DNA of 64,000 bases from Symsagittifera roscoffensis (taxonomy: Eukaryota; Xenacoelomorpha; Acoela; Convolutidae). Positions 29,601 to 38,463 of this stretch are shown in pieces. The stretch is from the NCBI RefSeq assembly GCF_963678635.1, contig NC_087064.1:5616411-5680410 (forward strand), in the 5' to 3' direction. The stretch's first letter is position 1, and every line of letters starts with the position of its first letter. The notes beneath the pieces were generated by a model, which did no database searches, had not been told where the DNA came from, and saw nothing but the letters and a program-made list of their open reading frames with translations. Position numbers and translations under genes: made by a program.

Positions 29601-32255
29601 TGTTAGTTAGTAAATTTCTTTTTTTTTTTCAAATTGACTGGTACTGATAATGCGTCATAATTGGCTGGCGTCGCTTAGCTATTTTGTTGGCTCATAATTG
29701 GCGTGCGTAGGCTTGTAAGAAATTTTGTAGACTCAGAGTTTTTACACATTCAGTTTTTCCTAGTAACGTTATCGGTCATATTTTTGCTTGTGTATGCGAA
29801 GTGCAACTTCGCCTCTGTGTTGTAGATTGTGGTTGCAAATTTGTGCTTCTGCTTCATCTTTTAATTTTCATCAGAGGGGGTTCTTCTCTTTTTTCGGGAA
29901 GAACTTGAAAAATGTACGGGATCCAAAACCTCAGAAATGTTAGGGGACCAAAACCTGAAAAGTTTGCGAGACTGGCCCAGATTTCGCAATTTTTTTTAAA
30001 TTCTGAGATCCATTGACAGTGTTTGTTAATGGTTGTAGAAAAATACTCTGTTATAGGTCTTGGTGAGTGTTTTGTTTGTTTTTCAGAAAAAAAAGTTAAT
30101 TTTGATTTTTTAAGGTTTGACTTTGCTTTTTTTAAGCTCAGTTCATTTCGTTTGTTAAAAGGAAAGCAAACTCTACTATTGAACAGCAATAGTGTTAAGA
30201 TCATGGAAAACGTGATCGGCTTTTAGTTTTGAAGTGGATCAGTAGTATAAACGTAGCGAAGACTCTTATATATGACTTGGTGACTTTTTTGTTTTGTTTT
30301 TCAGGAAAAAGTCTTAAAATGCTCTAATAACTACAAATGTGAATTCATTCATATTAATACATTTATGAGTGCTCTTAGTTATATATGCACTTTTTGAGTT
30401 TTTACTTAGGCAATATTAAAGCAGATTTTAAGATTTCCCTGCGAAATAAAATTTTTTTAATCATATTTTTTCATATTTGGTTAATTAGGCAATATTAAAG
30501 CAGATTTTAAGATTTCCCTGCGAAATAAAAATTTTTTAATCATATTTTTTCATATTTGGTTAATGTTAATCAAAAAAGCGCCAATCATACTTTGTTCTAG
30601 AAATTTAAAGAGCTAAAGGGCATCTATATTTTAATTTGAAAATTGAAAGCTGAGATTTTTTTTCATTGAAGTCAGTTTTTGTTTCTGTTTACTTGCTTTT
30701 CCAATTGTCTGTTGGCGTTGTGTTTTTGATTTTCAGGTTTCTCAGCTGAATAAATTTTCACATTTTGTCCAGATTTTTCAAATAATTTTAATTTATTAAT
30801 GAACGTAGTGAGTACTATTATATAGGTCTTGGTGGTTTTCTGGTGTTTTGTTTTCAGGAAAACGTCTTAAAATTTGTTCATCACATTCAATTTGGATTTT
30901 TAGTGGTTTGACTTGATTTGTTAAAAAGCAAACTCCTTTATCGAACAGCAAAAATGTAAATGTAAATGTTCGAAAATTGGAATTCAAGTCATTTTTTTCT
31001 GTTTCTTGCGTTCCTTTCTGTTTTCCCACTGTCTCGCATATGAAAGCTGAATCGAGCCTAACTTATTCGATCTCAATTATATATATTTTTTTCGAATGCG
31101 TATTGTTAGTTAAGACGACGTCGCATGATGTTATTCAAAACTATGATTGCAAAGTGTTTCATTCAAGATTTTATCCACCTGGTGTCGGTGATAGATTGTA
31201 GCTAAGTGAATGTTTCTTGCAAAAGTATAATCAACATAAATGAACTTTGCTTAATTCACGCCACTGATCAAGTTGAATGTCAAAGTTCAGTATGGTACAC
31301 AACCACTCTTCTGAATTATATCCCATTAGTTTTTTGATGTGACGTTCAATATTAAAGCAGATTTGATTATTCCTTGCAAGCACAGTGAGGCATCTGGAAA
31401 TATCATCTGATTAACACAAGTCAAGTTCGGTAGAAAACCAGAGTCTTCAGCGTGGATTTTTTCTCGCATCTGCAAGTTATCTCTCGTACTGGCATCTCTC
31501 CAGAGTAATCCACATTACCATAAAGAAAATTCGCGCCTCCGATAATACTGGCGTCAAATAGTTTTTTCATTTGCAAATCTCCGTTTGTAGCTCGTCGTCT
31601 GTTATTCTGTCACCATCTTGCATATCAAAGATATTGCACTTTATTAGAAAGTTATATAAAATTAAGCTCGAATAAAGTGCAATATCTTTGATATGCGCGA
31701 AACTGTCAGTTGGCTGTTCTAAAAAGTGTTACTCGTGAATTGTATTTGAAATTGAGAGAGCTTTAAGGCCATATTCTTCAGGCCCTCTGTAATTCGAAAG
31801 CTGATTATTTTCGAATAACATGTCAGTTATTTTTTCCGGTTAATTGACACTATTCCAACTGCCTAATGGGTAGTCAAATTATAAAAGGGTTTTGTTCAGT
31901 TTTAATTTAAAAAAAAATCATTCATTTTTCTTGGTTTTTTGAGTTTATTATCAGATTTTCATCAAATGTTGGCGATGTTTTAAACTCTATGGTTTAGGAG
32001 TACTTGAGTATTCTGTCCCCGGCAGCTGAGTGCAAATTCATCACTGCCAGAGACGCCAGCGGCCGAGGAGCAGCTCTAGTGGCGGCCACCTCGTGTCGAC
32101 TCAAGTCGCAGAGCAGCTCGCCAGTACTACATCGAAAACAGGCGAACGAAGAGAGCGGTGAAGCCGACACTACTGTTACGGCGGCTGGGAAAAGTGGGGC
32201 GTCCACAGCCAACGGGGCTCCCAATCCGACTGTGGAAATCTCACCCGCCAAGTAA
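11688..32255 (+). CDS. HK: Hexokinase, seven exons, 496 aa
   Basis: Phosphorylates glucose and other hexoses with ATP in the cytosol, the first step of glycolysis. Exons: 11688-11808, 18252-18533, 18713-18850, 19705-19883, 26419-26759, 29285-29456, 31998-32255. All introns are GT-AG, the phases agree at every junction, and the sum is 1491 nt including TAA. Motifs in order: DLGGT (69-73, phosphate-1 loop), LGFTFSFP (134-141, sugar-binding motif), NDTVG with catalytic Asp192, GTGTNACY (214-221, phosphate 2), NTEFGAFG (244-251), NPGKQ (273-277), SGMYIGE (284-290), DGS (396-398) and ASGRGAALVAA (431-441). Residues 447-496 are a Ser/Thr/Ala/Gly-rich tail ending EISPAK. Length fits a single-domain animal hexokinase of about 50 kDa. 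Several motif residues depart from the usual (EF for EW, CDGS for VDGS, DASG for DGSG), so it is a divergent member. A splice-acceptor-like TTTCAG at 11605-11610 suggests a 5'-UTR exon boundary or trans-splice site 77 nt before the ATG. Confidence 0.93.
12175..12213 (+). repeat. Solo hairpin repeat, TATCGCAAGTG family
   Basis: TATCGCAAGTGTTGC is followed by an AAAGCTCGGCTTT hairpin and then ACTGTGC. The same layout (TATYGCAAGTG, a GCGAAGCTCTGCTTCGC-type palindrome, then TCTGTGT) recurs at 19618-19655, 35923-35961, 35975-36013 and 38425-38463, and in degraded form at 58598-58640. The palindrome and the CTCTGTGT end also close the tRNA-derived SINEs of this window, so the two families are related. 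Confidence 0.6.
15530..15650 (+). mobile_element. tRNA-derived SINE fragment, family B
   Basis: Contains an A-box-like AAGAGTCAGTAGCACAAT and a B-box-like GGTTGGATTCACG spaced as in a tRNA head, followed by a TTTTCAAAACTCA tail. A second copy with the same order lies at 51828-51945 (AAGCGTCAGTGGCACAAT, GAGGTTCAATTTTGG, TTTTTCAAAACTCAG). Not a functional tRNA gene: the acceptor stem does not close. Confidence 0.45.
16005..16075 (+). mobile_element. tRNA-like SINE head
   Basis: GACCACGCCTGGTAAGGCTA followed by TGTTCGAATCCGGCC gives a B-box (GTTCGAATCC) with a degenerate upstream half. A relative lies at about 38055-38110 (AACGCCTGTAAAAGCGAAG, then GGGTTCAAATTTGACC). Too short and unpaired for a working tRNA. 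Confidence 0.4.
16436..18042 (-). mobile_element. hAT DNA transposon copy, 1.6 kb, with TIRs and 8-bp TSD
   Basis: Terminal inverted repeats CAGGGTTGGGAA (16436-16447) and TTCCCAACCCTG (18031-18042). Flanking 8-bp target duplications GTTCCGCA (16428-16435) and GATCCGCA (18043-18050) match at 7 of 8 positions. Both signs are diagnostic of hAT elements. The minus strand carries transposase remnants (16475-17253). The right subterminal part (about 17945-18030) contains four GTTTTAAAAC palindromes, plausible transposase-binding sites. Total length is well below an autonomous hAT, so this is an internally deleted copy sitting in hexokinase intron 1. Confidence 0.85.
16475..17253 (-). pseudogene. 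hAT transposase remnant
   Basis: Three minus-strand open pieces in different frames. The one at 16475-16777 contains PLSWWKMGKR, then VPNSAELERCFSTTG: the WW and SxxxERxFS signature of the hAT C-terminal dimerisation region. The piece at 16969-17253 contains KDAIWKKFELI followed by a Cys and later a His and Cys, suggestive of an N-terminal BED zinc finger. The piece at 16753-16944 lies between. The central catalytic region is mostly missing and the frames are shifted relative to each other, so no active transposase can be made from this copy. Confidence 0.75.
19618..19655 (+). repeat. Solo hairpin repeat, TATCGCAAGTG family
   Basis: TATCGCAAGTGGTGCGAAGC leads into a GCGAAGCTCTGCTTCGC palindrome and ends with TTCTGTGTG. 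It lies 50 bases before the acceptor of hexokinase exon 4, the closest such repeat to an exon in this window. Confidence 0.6.
19940..20400 (+). repeat. Dispersed repeat, copy 1 of a 440-bp pair
   Basis: Shares scattered identical words and the same order with 28,255-28,690: TTTCTCAAATTGGGTTGACTT, a GGGTTTT(T)AGT(T/C)AATCAAAAA block, CAATTGCTGA, TTGATTGCC/TTGATCGCCAAAAA, and TTGGAGATTATACC/TTAGAGATTATACC near the end. The divergence implies old copies. No coding capacity. Confidence 0.5.
22015..22480 (+). repeat. Acceptor-bearing repeat module (R family), copy 1
   Basis: Begins GATGAACGTAGCCAAGACTC and runs through TTTTTTTCAGGAACAGTCTTAAAAT. It continues with a GTTTGACCTTTGATTTCTTA block, then GTTAAAAGGAAGATAACTCC and GGATTTTAATATCCAGATTT. 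Related copies start near 27,013, 30,240, 30,797, 34,213 and 34,400, all plus strand. Each carries a polypyrimidine tract plus CAG in the same place. Confidence 0.5.
22555..23105 (-). repeat. GGTCGGAACA-family repeat, minus orientation
   Basis: Bounded by TTTTTGTTCCGACCAT near 22,563 and ATGGTCGGAACATTCTATGC near 23,053, followed by AACCGGCTATCCTTG. The interior shares TTTTCGTCTAAAATCGAGCG and CACCACGCAGAAAC (in reverse complement) with the repeat broken by the second LINE (39,265-44,240). It has inverted GTTCCGACCAT/ATGGTCGGAAC ends and no coding capacity, so it may be a non-autonomous DNA transposon or part of a longer repeat. Confidence 0.55.
23628..25330 (-). mobile_element. 5'-truncated non-LTR retrotransposon (Jockey/CR1-like) in hexokinase intron 4
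   Basis: The minus strand carries a long reverse-transcriptase frame and ends, in its own sense, in a short (TAC)n tract (23,633-23,650 on the plus strand) directly after the sequence AATTAAAGTCTTTT. This is a microsatellite-type 3' end rather than poly(A). No endonuclease or ORF1 is present upstream, so the copy is 5'-truncated, as usual for LINEs. It is antisense to the hexokinase gene. Confidence 0.8.
23701..25221 (-). CDS. LINE reverse transcriptase (506 aa)
   Basis: An uninterrupted frame from an ATG at 25221 (still open about 100 nt further upstream) to a stop at 23701. Motifs: NYRPIS (66-71), FDVRKAFDSV (135-144, block A with catalytic Asp), GVPQGSVLGPLLF (192-204, block B) and FADD (223-226, block C catalytic pair). 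A C-terminal thumb-like region follows, with LGIIVSNNLSWKSHL and LLYGAPAWCPSL as seen in Jockey/CR1 group enzymes. The catalytic residues are intact, so the insertion is probably fairly young. Without the N-terminal endonuclease the copy cannot be autonomous. The exact clade cannot be fixed by eye. Confidence 0.85.
   Translation of the reverse strand: MERLLVHKLLAVFPYSASIFLPYPTFYGLRKFRNIFEPLHKNWPSQWKTSFVTPLYKSDARNDITNYRPISILPRISLILERILFNFTYPKVRHLIKRQQHGFMKSRSTISQLIIYLDSIYSSCDKNSPGLAIYFDVRKAFDSVPHHLLLAKLVILGFDFEFLQLFESYLTNRYQCVLINQSISSPLPVTSGVPQGSVLGPLLFILFINDMTDDVLNSEFYLFADDLKINSSSAPSLVQKDIDSLFNWSTNNHLQFHSAKCKVLNFGGYDDSIQFLLGSDILPFVDEIKDLGIIVSNNLSWKSHLNTKLIKCSRLFYFLKRNIPFSVSCSRKKLLYNTLILSILLYGAPAWCPSLTLLHQLELFQYKVLRWIKKCSSYVSGLLNLNMLPISYVLIRVEILLLWKLHNNVIDVDCKSATSSLPTRSATSGLFVIPNTRKLKTDDNFFVRAPRAANELLRLKIISFDMPLGMFKSKLNKFLLLKTSTLFDINRSCTFFVKCFCKNCRS
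26822..26939. mobile_element. 118-bp MITE with perfect 8-bp TSD
   Basis: Ends GAGTCTCTTTAACT and AGTTAAAGAGACCC (13 of 14 paired), flanked by the identical 8-bp duplication AATTAATC at 26,814-26,821 and 26,940-26,947. The interior holds a CCCCTTTTGCAAAAGGGG palindrome. An 8-bp duplication fits the hAT-like group. It lies 62 bp past the exon 5 donor. A relative half (CCTTTTGCAAAAGG, then AGTTAAAGAGACCC) lies at 59,437-59,474. Confidence 0.8.
27013..27330 (+). repeat. Acceptor-bearing repeat module (R family), copy 2
   Basis: Reads AGTGAACGTAGTGAAAACTC, then CTCTTGGTGATTTTTTGTTT and TCAGCAAAAATTATTAAAATGC. The following block with GGAATTTAATTGTTAGATATCCAGCG parallels the tail of the other copies. 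No gene visible. Confidence 0.5.
27446..27798 (+). mobile_element. tRNA-derived SINE (family A), copy 1
   Basis: The head starts ACACTAGC. The tRNA-like core at about 27,617-27,690 has an A box (GTGGCTGAGTGGTTAGT) and a B box (GGATCGAATCC). The tail runs CGTAGCCGAATTTTTATCAA, then TTTGTCGTGTTCTCGCT, and ends with a GCGCAGCTTCGC hairpin and CTTTGTGT. The core is followed by a common body, so this is a SINE and not a tRNA gene. Confidence 0.7.
27844..28253 (+). mobile_element. tRNA-derived SINE (family A), copy 2
   Basis: Adjacent to and in the same orientation as copy 1. The start ACGCTAGC with GCTAGTGT forms a 5' hairpin. The tRNA-like core has lost part of the A box (GTGGAGTGTTTAGTGCGTGAG) and has a weak B box (GATTCAAGTCC). 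The tail matches the family: TAGCATTGGAAATTTC, TTGTGGCCAGTGTT, GCCGTGTTCTCGCT, and CACAGCTTCGCCTCTGTGT at the end. Confidence 0.65.
28255..28690 (+). repeat. Dispersed repeat, copy 2 of a 440-bp pair
   Basis: Starts directly after the SINE end and aligns in order with 19,940-20,400. In both places a hairpin-type SINE end lies a short way upstream, so the pair may be the far end of one composite repeat. Confidence 0.45.
30240..30400 (+). repeat. Acceptor-bearing repeat module (R family), copy 3
   Basis: AAACGTAGCGAAGACTCTTA, then TGACTTGGTGACTTTTTTGT and TTTTTCAGGAAAAAGTCTTA. The module from 30,797 (GAACGTAGTGAGTACTATTA, GTTTTCAGGAAAACGTC) is copy 4. Confidence 0.5.
30408..30565 (+). repeat. 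79-bp tandem duplication
   Basis: Two head-to-tail copies of a unit starting AGGCAATATTAAAGCAGATT (from 30,408 and from 30,487), almost identical, so a recent slippage or unequal-exchange event inside an R-family module. Confidence 0.75.
31620..31696. repeat. Perfect 26-bp inverted repeat with 25-nt loop
   Basis: Arm 31,620-31,645 (begins GCATATCAAAGATATTGC) is the exact reverse complement of arm 31,671-31,696 (ends GCAATATCTTTGATATGC). The total is 77 nt, the size of a pre-miRNA or a tiny foldback element. It lies in the last hexokinase intron. The stem is AT-rich and has no bulges. Confidence 0.8.
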
Positions 32256-34199
32256 ACCTGTCACCATCCCCCCTTCCCTGCGGGCTCTTTTTCCTTGACA
32301 CCTTGAACCACCGATGATTTTTTCAATCGATACTTTTTAACCATGAAGTAACTCCAAAATGTAATGTTCAGTCACTGTATAACCAGATCGAAGCTTTTAT
32401 ATGCGTATGATTTGCTTCTCAGGAAACTCTCGGAATCATTTGTTAAATTGCTTATTGCAAAAAATAGCGGTTGCGGAGTTTTGAACGGGAAAAGAGCTCA
32501 TTTTTGCTCTCACGTGTAGAAATAATTTTGAGTAATGAGTAGTACGCACAAAATATGGGTTTGGGATTCTGAGGACTGACTTCTTGTTTGAACTTTTGAA
32601 CTTGAGCTCTGCTCTATTGATGTATCTATGCTAGCTAACCTCACTTGTCTGAAAAGCCGACGGATGGCCTCGCAGGTGTCTATGTGTATGCATTGGGCGT
32701 TGAAACAGTGCTATTGTGTGCTATGTCATTATTACTGACATTTAAGTTTTGGTTAGCCCATGGCCAAATTGCGTGTACTCTTTAACATTATTAAAAAGCA
32801 TATGCACCTTAATAGCAGTAGTTTTTTTAATCTCTTAGGTCACTTTTTGAACAATTGGTGTCAAAATTTAATGCTCTTAATTTTGCCGCTGTTGTTTCTT
32901 AATAACAAGTCACAAACAATGGTTATCTGCTGAGATGTAAAGCTGTATTAAAGTGGTTGCAAATTCAAATATTTGGTTTTTGTATATTTTCGCGTGTCGA
33001 CAGTTTTTGCGATTGAAATTGACTCAAGTTTCAGCTCCTTAATCTGAAGTGATTATATTTCGTCTTTTTATTGCATGCTTTTGTGGCGCGTAATTCTTAT
33101 GCCTTTTGAAAAAAAAGAATTGAGCAAAAACAAGGTTTTTTCATAAAAAAATTCATGCTTGTTTGCTCGCAAAACCTTCAGTAAACGATTGTAGGCATGA
33201 AAGTTTGTTAAAATCATTTTTAATTTGTAGTGTTGGCCGATAAATTTCAAGAGTTTGCGTCAAAGCATCAAATTTTGTAATTTTACCATAGACATATACA
33301 AGTGAAGGATTTTTTTCGGACATATCCCCTAAATTTGATACTCAATTTAACGTATACTAAAGCATCACGTTAATTTTCCATTGAGATTAATTATATTCAA
33401 TCAGATTTATTTATTGTACTCGAAATTCAAATTTGACATATATAGGGAGGGGGTATATCCGAAGAGATTCAAGATGAATTTGTATTGAAAATTGAGGTAA
33501 TAATGTTCTGTTTGTGTAATCTGCTAATTTTGATTATATTTGTCAACAATCGCGTCTTACCTAATTTTTTTGTATAAACAGCACGCTGAGAAAACAGTTG
33601 GAACTAATTCTTCAGTACCTTACAAAACATGCAAATGAAGAAGTGCTATGCTATTTATATTTATTGTGCATTCTAGCGGTTGAATTAACTGAACTACTAA
33701 ATTGAATTTATTCTCAAATACTGATATAAATGGTGCAACTGAGAAATGGTCGATTGAAATGAATTACTTCCCAATAGTAAATCACCTTCATACTCAAAAT
33801 AAAACTTACACAACTGCGTCAGTTTTCCTCTCAGAACCGAAGTAGAAAATCATGACTTATCCAAATCTGCGGCAAATTCTACCTGATAGTTTTTTCATAA
33901 GCGAAGAGCAAGGTTGCTGTGCATGGCCTCAGTTCATTATCATCGCAGTGGTTTTGAGCTAGCTTCCTTGTACTCAAAAGTGCTGCAATCGTATCGTCCA
34001 GAGTCATCACACATCGTATCGTTAAAATTCACTTGCTCTCAAAGTGCGCTGAGATTTTCGCGAAATGTTCCTTTGTGAACTTGAATTAGCACATCGTTAA
34101 AACATCGTCATATCCTATCTCTGAAATTTTTTTATTTTTTTTTTATTTATCGATAAACCAATATTAGGCACTTATGTAGACCATGTTTTCCCGTTAGTT

Positions 34200-34740
34200 T
34201 TTTTTTGGTTTCAATGAACGTGAAGAACCTTATAAGTCGAGATAATTTTTTTCCATGAAAATGTCTTAAAATGCGTTTACGCAACATCGACTATCGAACA
34301 GTATAAGTGTCCCCTAGGGCACTGGCACTTTTTTTGTCATTTTCAGTGACACTTTTCCAACTGGCTGTTGGCTATGCGTTGCTTTGTTTGAGCTCACTTT
34401 TTAAGAGTCGCTAAACGCAGTCAGACTCTCATATAGGTCGCGATGATTTTTTCTGTTTTTTTTTCAGGAAGTGTTGAGTTTTGTTCAGGCTCAAATTTAC
34501 TTTTGCGCGGTTTGACTTCTTGTTTCTTTTTAAGTTCATTTCTTTTGTTAACTGGAAGGCAAACTTCACTATCGAATAGCAAAAATAAGTGGAAATGTCA
34601 CGAAAAACGTGATCGACCTCTAATTTCGAAAATTGAAATTAATTATCAGATTTCTCCGAAACAAAAAATTTACCCTTTGATTGAGTTTTCTGAAATCGGG
34701 TCTAAAATGTGTCAATCATAAACTGTTCTAGAAATTAGAA
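34200..34740 (+). repeat. R-family modules, copies 5 and 6, in tandem
   Basis: The first starts AATGAACGTGAAGAACCTTA (34,213). The second starts AGAGTCGCTAAACGCAGTCA (about 34,401) and carries TTTTTTTTTCAGGAAG plus a GTTTGACTTCTTGTTTCTTT block, GGAAGGCAAACTTCACTATC and CACGAAAAACGTGATCG. The last word is a small palindrome shared with the copies near 22.2 and 30.2 kb. Confidence 0.5.
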
Positions 34741-35922
34741 GAGCATTAAGGTCGTATATTTTTTTCTTGGAAATTGGAAAATTGAGTTTTTTCCAAATAA
34801 AGTCAGTTTTTTTTTCTTTTTACTTGCGCTTATTGACTCTTTCGTTACTGTCTGTTCGCTGTTTTAAATTTTGCTATTTACGCTCAACAATTATTCAGAC
34901 AAAATTTGCGTATAAATTCAGCATAGTTTATGTGGCGCAATTTGTGGCTAAATTCGAACCCAAAATTTTACTGTAATGATTAGGCAAAAACTACTTTGTC
35001 AATTGTAGAACAAGTGATACCTAAACAGCCTCTTATTTAGTTCAACAAAAATTAAGCAGGAAGTTAATTCCAAATTTTGCTGCGCTTTTTTAAATGTGTC
35101 TTATAGTATTTGATTTTATCCTACACGGAAAAATTTTACTTCCTTGACTTCGTATTTCTTTTTTTTGTTTCGTTTAACATTTAATTCGACCCAAATTCTT
35201 TCAGCCTATTTTTATCGGCTGGGTTAATTACTTTATTTTGGGTTGATTCACGGAAAACACAACCTTTACGCTCCCCTCGACACTTTTTAGATTGGGTTAT
35301 TTTAAACCACTCGGTTTGTTGAAATTTCTTTTTTCGGCTTAGTAGGTTTTGGTTTATAATGTCTGTATCGACTTAGAGGCCTCTTTTTGAGCCATTTGAA
35401 GAGCAAAAATGTTTTTAATCTAAACATCAAGATGGAGGACCTGAAAGTTTTTTTTAATATAGAGTTTTTCTAATAAAAACTTTTTTTTCGGGGCAGCGTG
35501 TCTGCTCAAGAATTTTCGTCTTTGTAAGTTTTATTTCGATGCTCCTTTTACATTCCATTGCTTTACTTCTTGACATATCTTCTCCAAAGGGATTGATATT
35601 CAAGGCAAAATAAAGAAAAATGAAGGAATATTTTTGGTAGATCAAATTATTCGATATTTCAATAAAAAAACTGAGTTTTTCTGCGGCTTTTATCTCCATT
35701 TCTGTCGGTTAGTTCGTCATGCTTAGAATGTGCTGTATTGCAAGTACGGCGAACCTTTGCTTTATCTGTGTTTTTAAAGTTGTAGAGGTGCAGGTAATTC
35801 ACTTCCAAGAGTTCGGATTTTTTTCAACTTAAAGTTTTTTTTTGAGAAAAAAAATAATTATATGAATTTTTAATTTTTCGATTTGTTGCTTCATCTGCAA
35901 TTAGTGATAGTCATTCATTTTT

Positions 35923-36013
35923 GTATCGCAATTTGTGCGAAGCTCTTCTTTGCTTTTGTGTTTATGTTTGTGTTGTATCGCAAGTGATGCGAAGCTCTGC
36001 TTCGCCACTGTGT
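35923..36013 (+). repeat. Two solo hairpin repeats in tandem, TATCGCAAGTG family
   Basis: Copy at 35,923-35,961 (TATCGCAATTTGTGCGAAGC, then TCTTCTTTGC) and copy at 35,975-36,013 (TATCGCAAGTGATGCGAAGC, then TCTGCTTCGCCACTGTGTC). A third, weaker hairpin follows near 36,160. The local tandem array suggests head-to-tail amplification. Confidence 0.6.
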
Positions 36014-38424
36014 CTAAAACGATTTTCATTCGAGACAAATCGTGGTATGAAAATTTTGTTGTAGTTTTTTCATTTTTTTTTTCAATTTTTATTGATTACC
36101 GGGTAATTTTTTGTCGACTAGCTCGCCATGTTATGTTTGTGAAGTGGACGAAACTGGTGTGAAGCTTGGCTTTGCCTTTGTTAGATTGATTGATTCTAAA
36201 CTCCGAAATTTTGGGAGATTGCCAAAGATAGGTGATTTTAAAGTAGCTTTTACTGACTACTTGTGCAACGCATCTTTCTTTTTCATCAGACAGCGGTACG
36301 CCTGTGGCTGGAATTTATTTCAACCGGTGAAAAAATGTTTCTTTTTCGGTTTTTCACGAGGTTTAAATTAGCTGAATAGCTGTTTAACTATTTTGAAGAC
36401 ATTTACTTTCTTAAAAGCTTTCATTTTATGTGAAAACCCGGATGTATTGTACAAAGTTAATAATGAGCTACAGATGGTTTGTAGACTTATTAATTTCCGC
36501 CAGTTTCAGTAGCTCGGACTGAGTTAAGTGACATTTAAAAGTCATGTTCAGCTTGAAGAGTTTTTTTTACTCATCGATATCATTTCGTTACTCAAAATAA
36601 ATTGTTACTTTTCTTAGATATTTGCATCACGAAGTATCTATAAAACAATCAAAAGAGAAATGAGAGTTTTTTTTGTGCAAATTAGCTACAGAGCCTTCTT
36701 TGCAGCATTTATTGAGGCGCCAGTTTTTAAGTTTCCCATCAATCAGTTCCCAGGGATATACTTAACTTTAATTAACAACTGTCTTATTTTAATAAATTTC
36801 TACCATTTTTGAGTTTTAAAATTTAATTCAGTCAATATTTTGGGCTTCTGTGATTCATTTGATATGCAAAAAGCTCATTTCATTTTTTTGTCAGATTCTT
36901 TTTCAACGAACTGTAAATGTTTTTTGTTCATACCATTATCAAAAAAATGAGAAGGAAATATGGCGTAAGGTGGGATTTTTATGTGACTTGAAGTACTTCT
37001 AAGAAAACACAGATGGTATCGTAGAAAAAGCAAATACTTCGCAGTCGGAATCGGATAAGTTCTTTTTATTGAGTTTTTAGATTGAATTTATAATTTCTTT
37101 GACAGGAAGTGGATTAAAAAGAACTGGTCTCGCAGTAAAAATTTTGTTTTCTGAGCAACGTAGCTCAATAATCGCCCATTCTTGAAGCTAAAATTCGGCC
37201 TCTCTCAAAAAAACACTGAAAATTTAGAGATTTTTTTGCAATAACTACAAAGTATTAAAACAACCGAATACTTGTTCGATTTGACGTGTTTTTAGCCAGA
37301 CTTGAAAAATAGTCTTTACCATCATCTGCTACGCTTGTGTCGATTACAGCATTAAAAAATTGTAAACACTTTTGCTTAAGAGAATTAAACATTTGAACAT
37401 ATGGAGATTGTTTTCATTTGCAGTTCGGAATAAACTCAGCATTTAACATTTTCTCGGCAAAAACTATGTCAAAATTGCCTGTCATAAAATATTTTTCCTC
37501 CTATAACCTTAATTTTGAAGTGGCGGAGAGTAATTGGAAAACGCTTGTATTATTATGCCCAGTGATGTCAATTTGGGGGGGGGGGGAATGAAAAATTGAA
37601 ACTTAAATTAAAATTGTTCACGAAGATAATGAAAATTGCTAGATCGATTTAGTAGCATGTGTAAACTCTTAGTCAGCTGGGTTGGTTGGCTCAGCCAAAA
37701 AAATCTTTTATAATTCGAGGTTCAATGGATTGAATCCTTTTGTAGATTGTTTTTTTTTAATTTTCAAAGCCTGTTTTGTTAAATATATTTTCTTGAATGT
37801 TTGAAGCTCTTTTGTCATTTTTTGCTTGTTATGAAGATGCTCAGCTTGGCCTCTTCGAATGAAATGAATACAAATTGTTTAGTTTCTCCAGTATTAGGTT
37901 GGCTTAATAAAAATCAAATCATTGTTACGCTTGCGATTAGCAAGCGTTATCATATGGGAATATCGACTTTTTCTGGTTGACAACTTGTTTAACTGAATTA
38001 CTTGGTATGTTGTTCATGATTAATGTAAATTTCTTAGCATCTTCGGCACTTTGTCTGGAGGTAACGAAAACGCCTGTAAAAGCGAAGTTTCTGGGTTCAA
38101 ATTTGACCAGGACCTGTTTTTAAATGGGAAACATTTAGTTTCAATAAGTATCGGCTTATTATTTGTCTGTTTATGTTTCGTCATCATAGTTGCCATTTAG
38201 ACTTTTTGTACTGGACGCGGTTTCCATTCAAGTCTTTTAGTCCTTTGATTTAATCCTGCAATTTCTAATTAACTAACCTTGACTTCGTATATGTTTTCCA
38301 AAATAATTTCGAATATAACTTTCTTGCAGACACCGTTTTGACTTTTTTGTGAATTTGATTATTTTTTTTGGACTTAGTGGTTCTTTTTCTTTCCTATCTG
38401 GTAGCTGACAATGTTTTTCATGTA

Positions 38425-38463
38425 GTATTGCAAGTGGTGCGAAGCTCCGCTTCGTCTCTGTGT
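38425..38463 (+). repeat. Solo hairpin repeat, TATCGCAAGTG family
   Basis: TATTGCAAGTGGTGCGAAGC, then TCCGCTTCGTCTCTGTGT. The palindrome arms (GCGAAGC and GCTTCGT) are nearly intact. Confidence 0.6.

Larger units (their letters stand above)
29457..31997 (+). other. Hexokinase intron 6 (2.5 kb)
   Basis: Contains two R-family repeat modules (from about 30,240 and 30,797), a 79-bp tandem duplication (30,408-30,565) and a perfect 26-bp inverted repeat (31,620-31,696). The rest is T-rich. The intron phase is 0 on both sides and the coding sequence joins without an extra exon. Confidence 0.65.

Noticed and set aside
32004-32255. Separate small gene at the hexokinase end
   Set aside because: It is the last hexokinase exon. 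The frame continues to the acceptor at 31,997 and contains the DASGRGAALVAA motif.
37575-37586. Run of 12 G as a possible G-quadruplex
   Set aside because: A single homopolymer without the four-tract pattern; likely slippage or an assembly-sensitive run.
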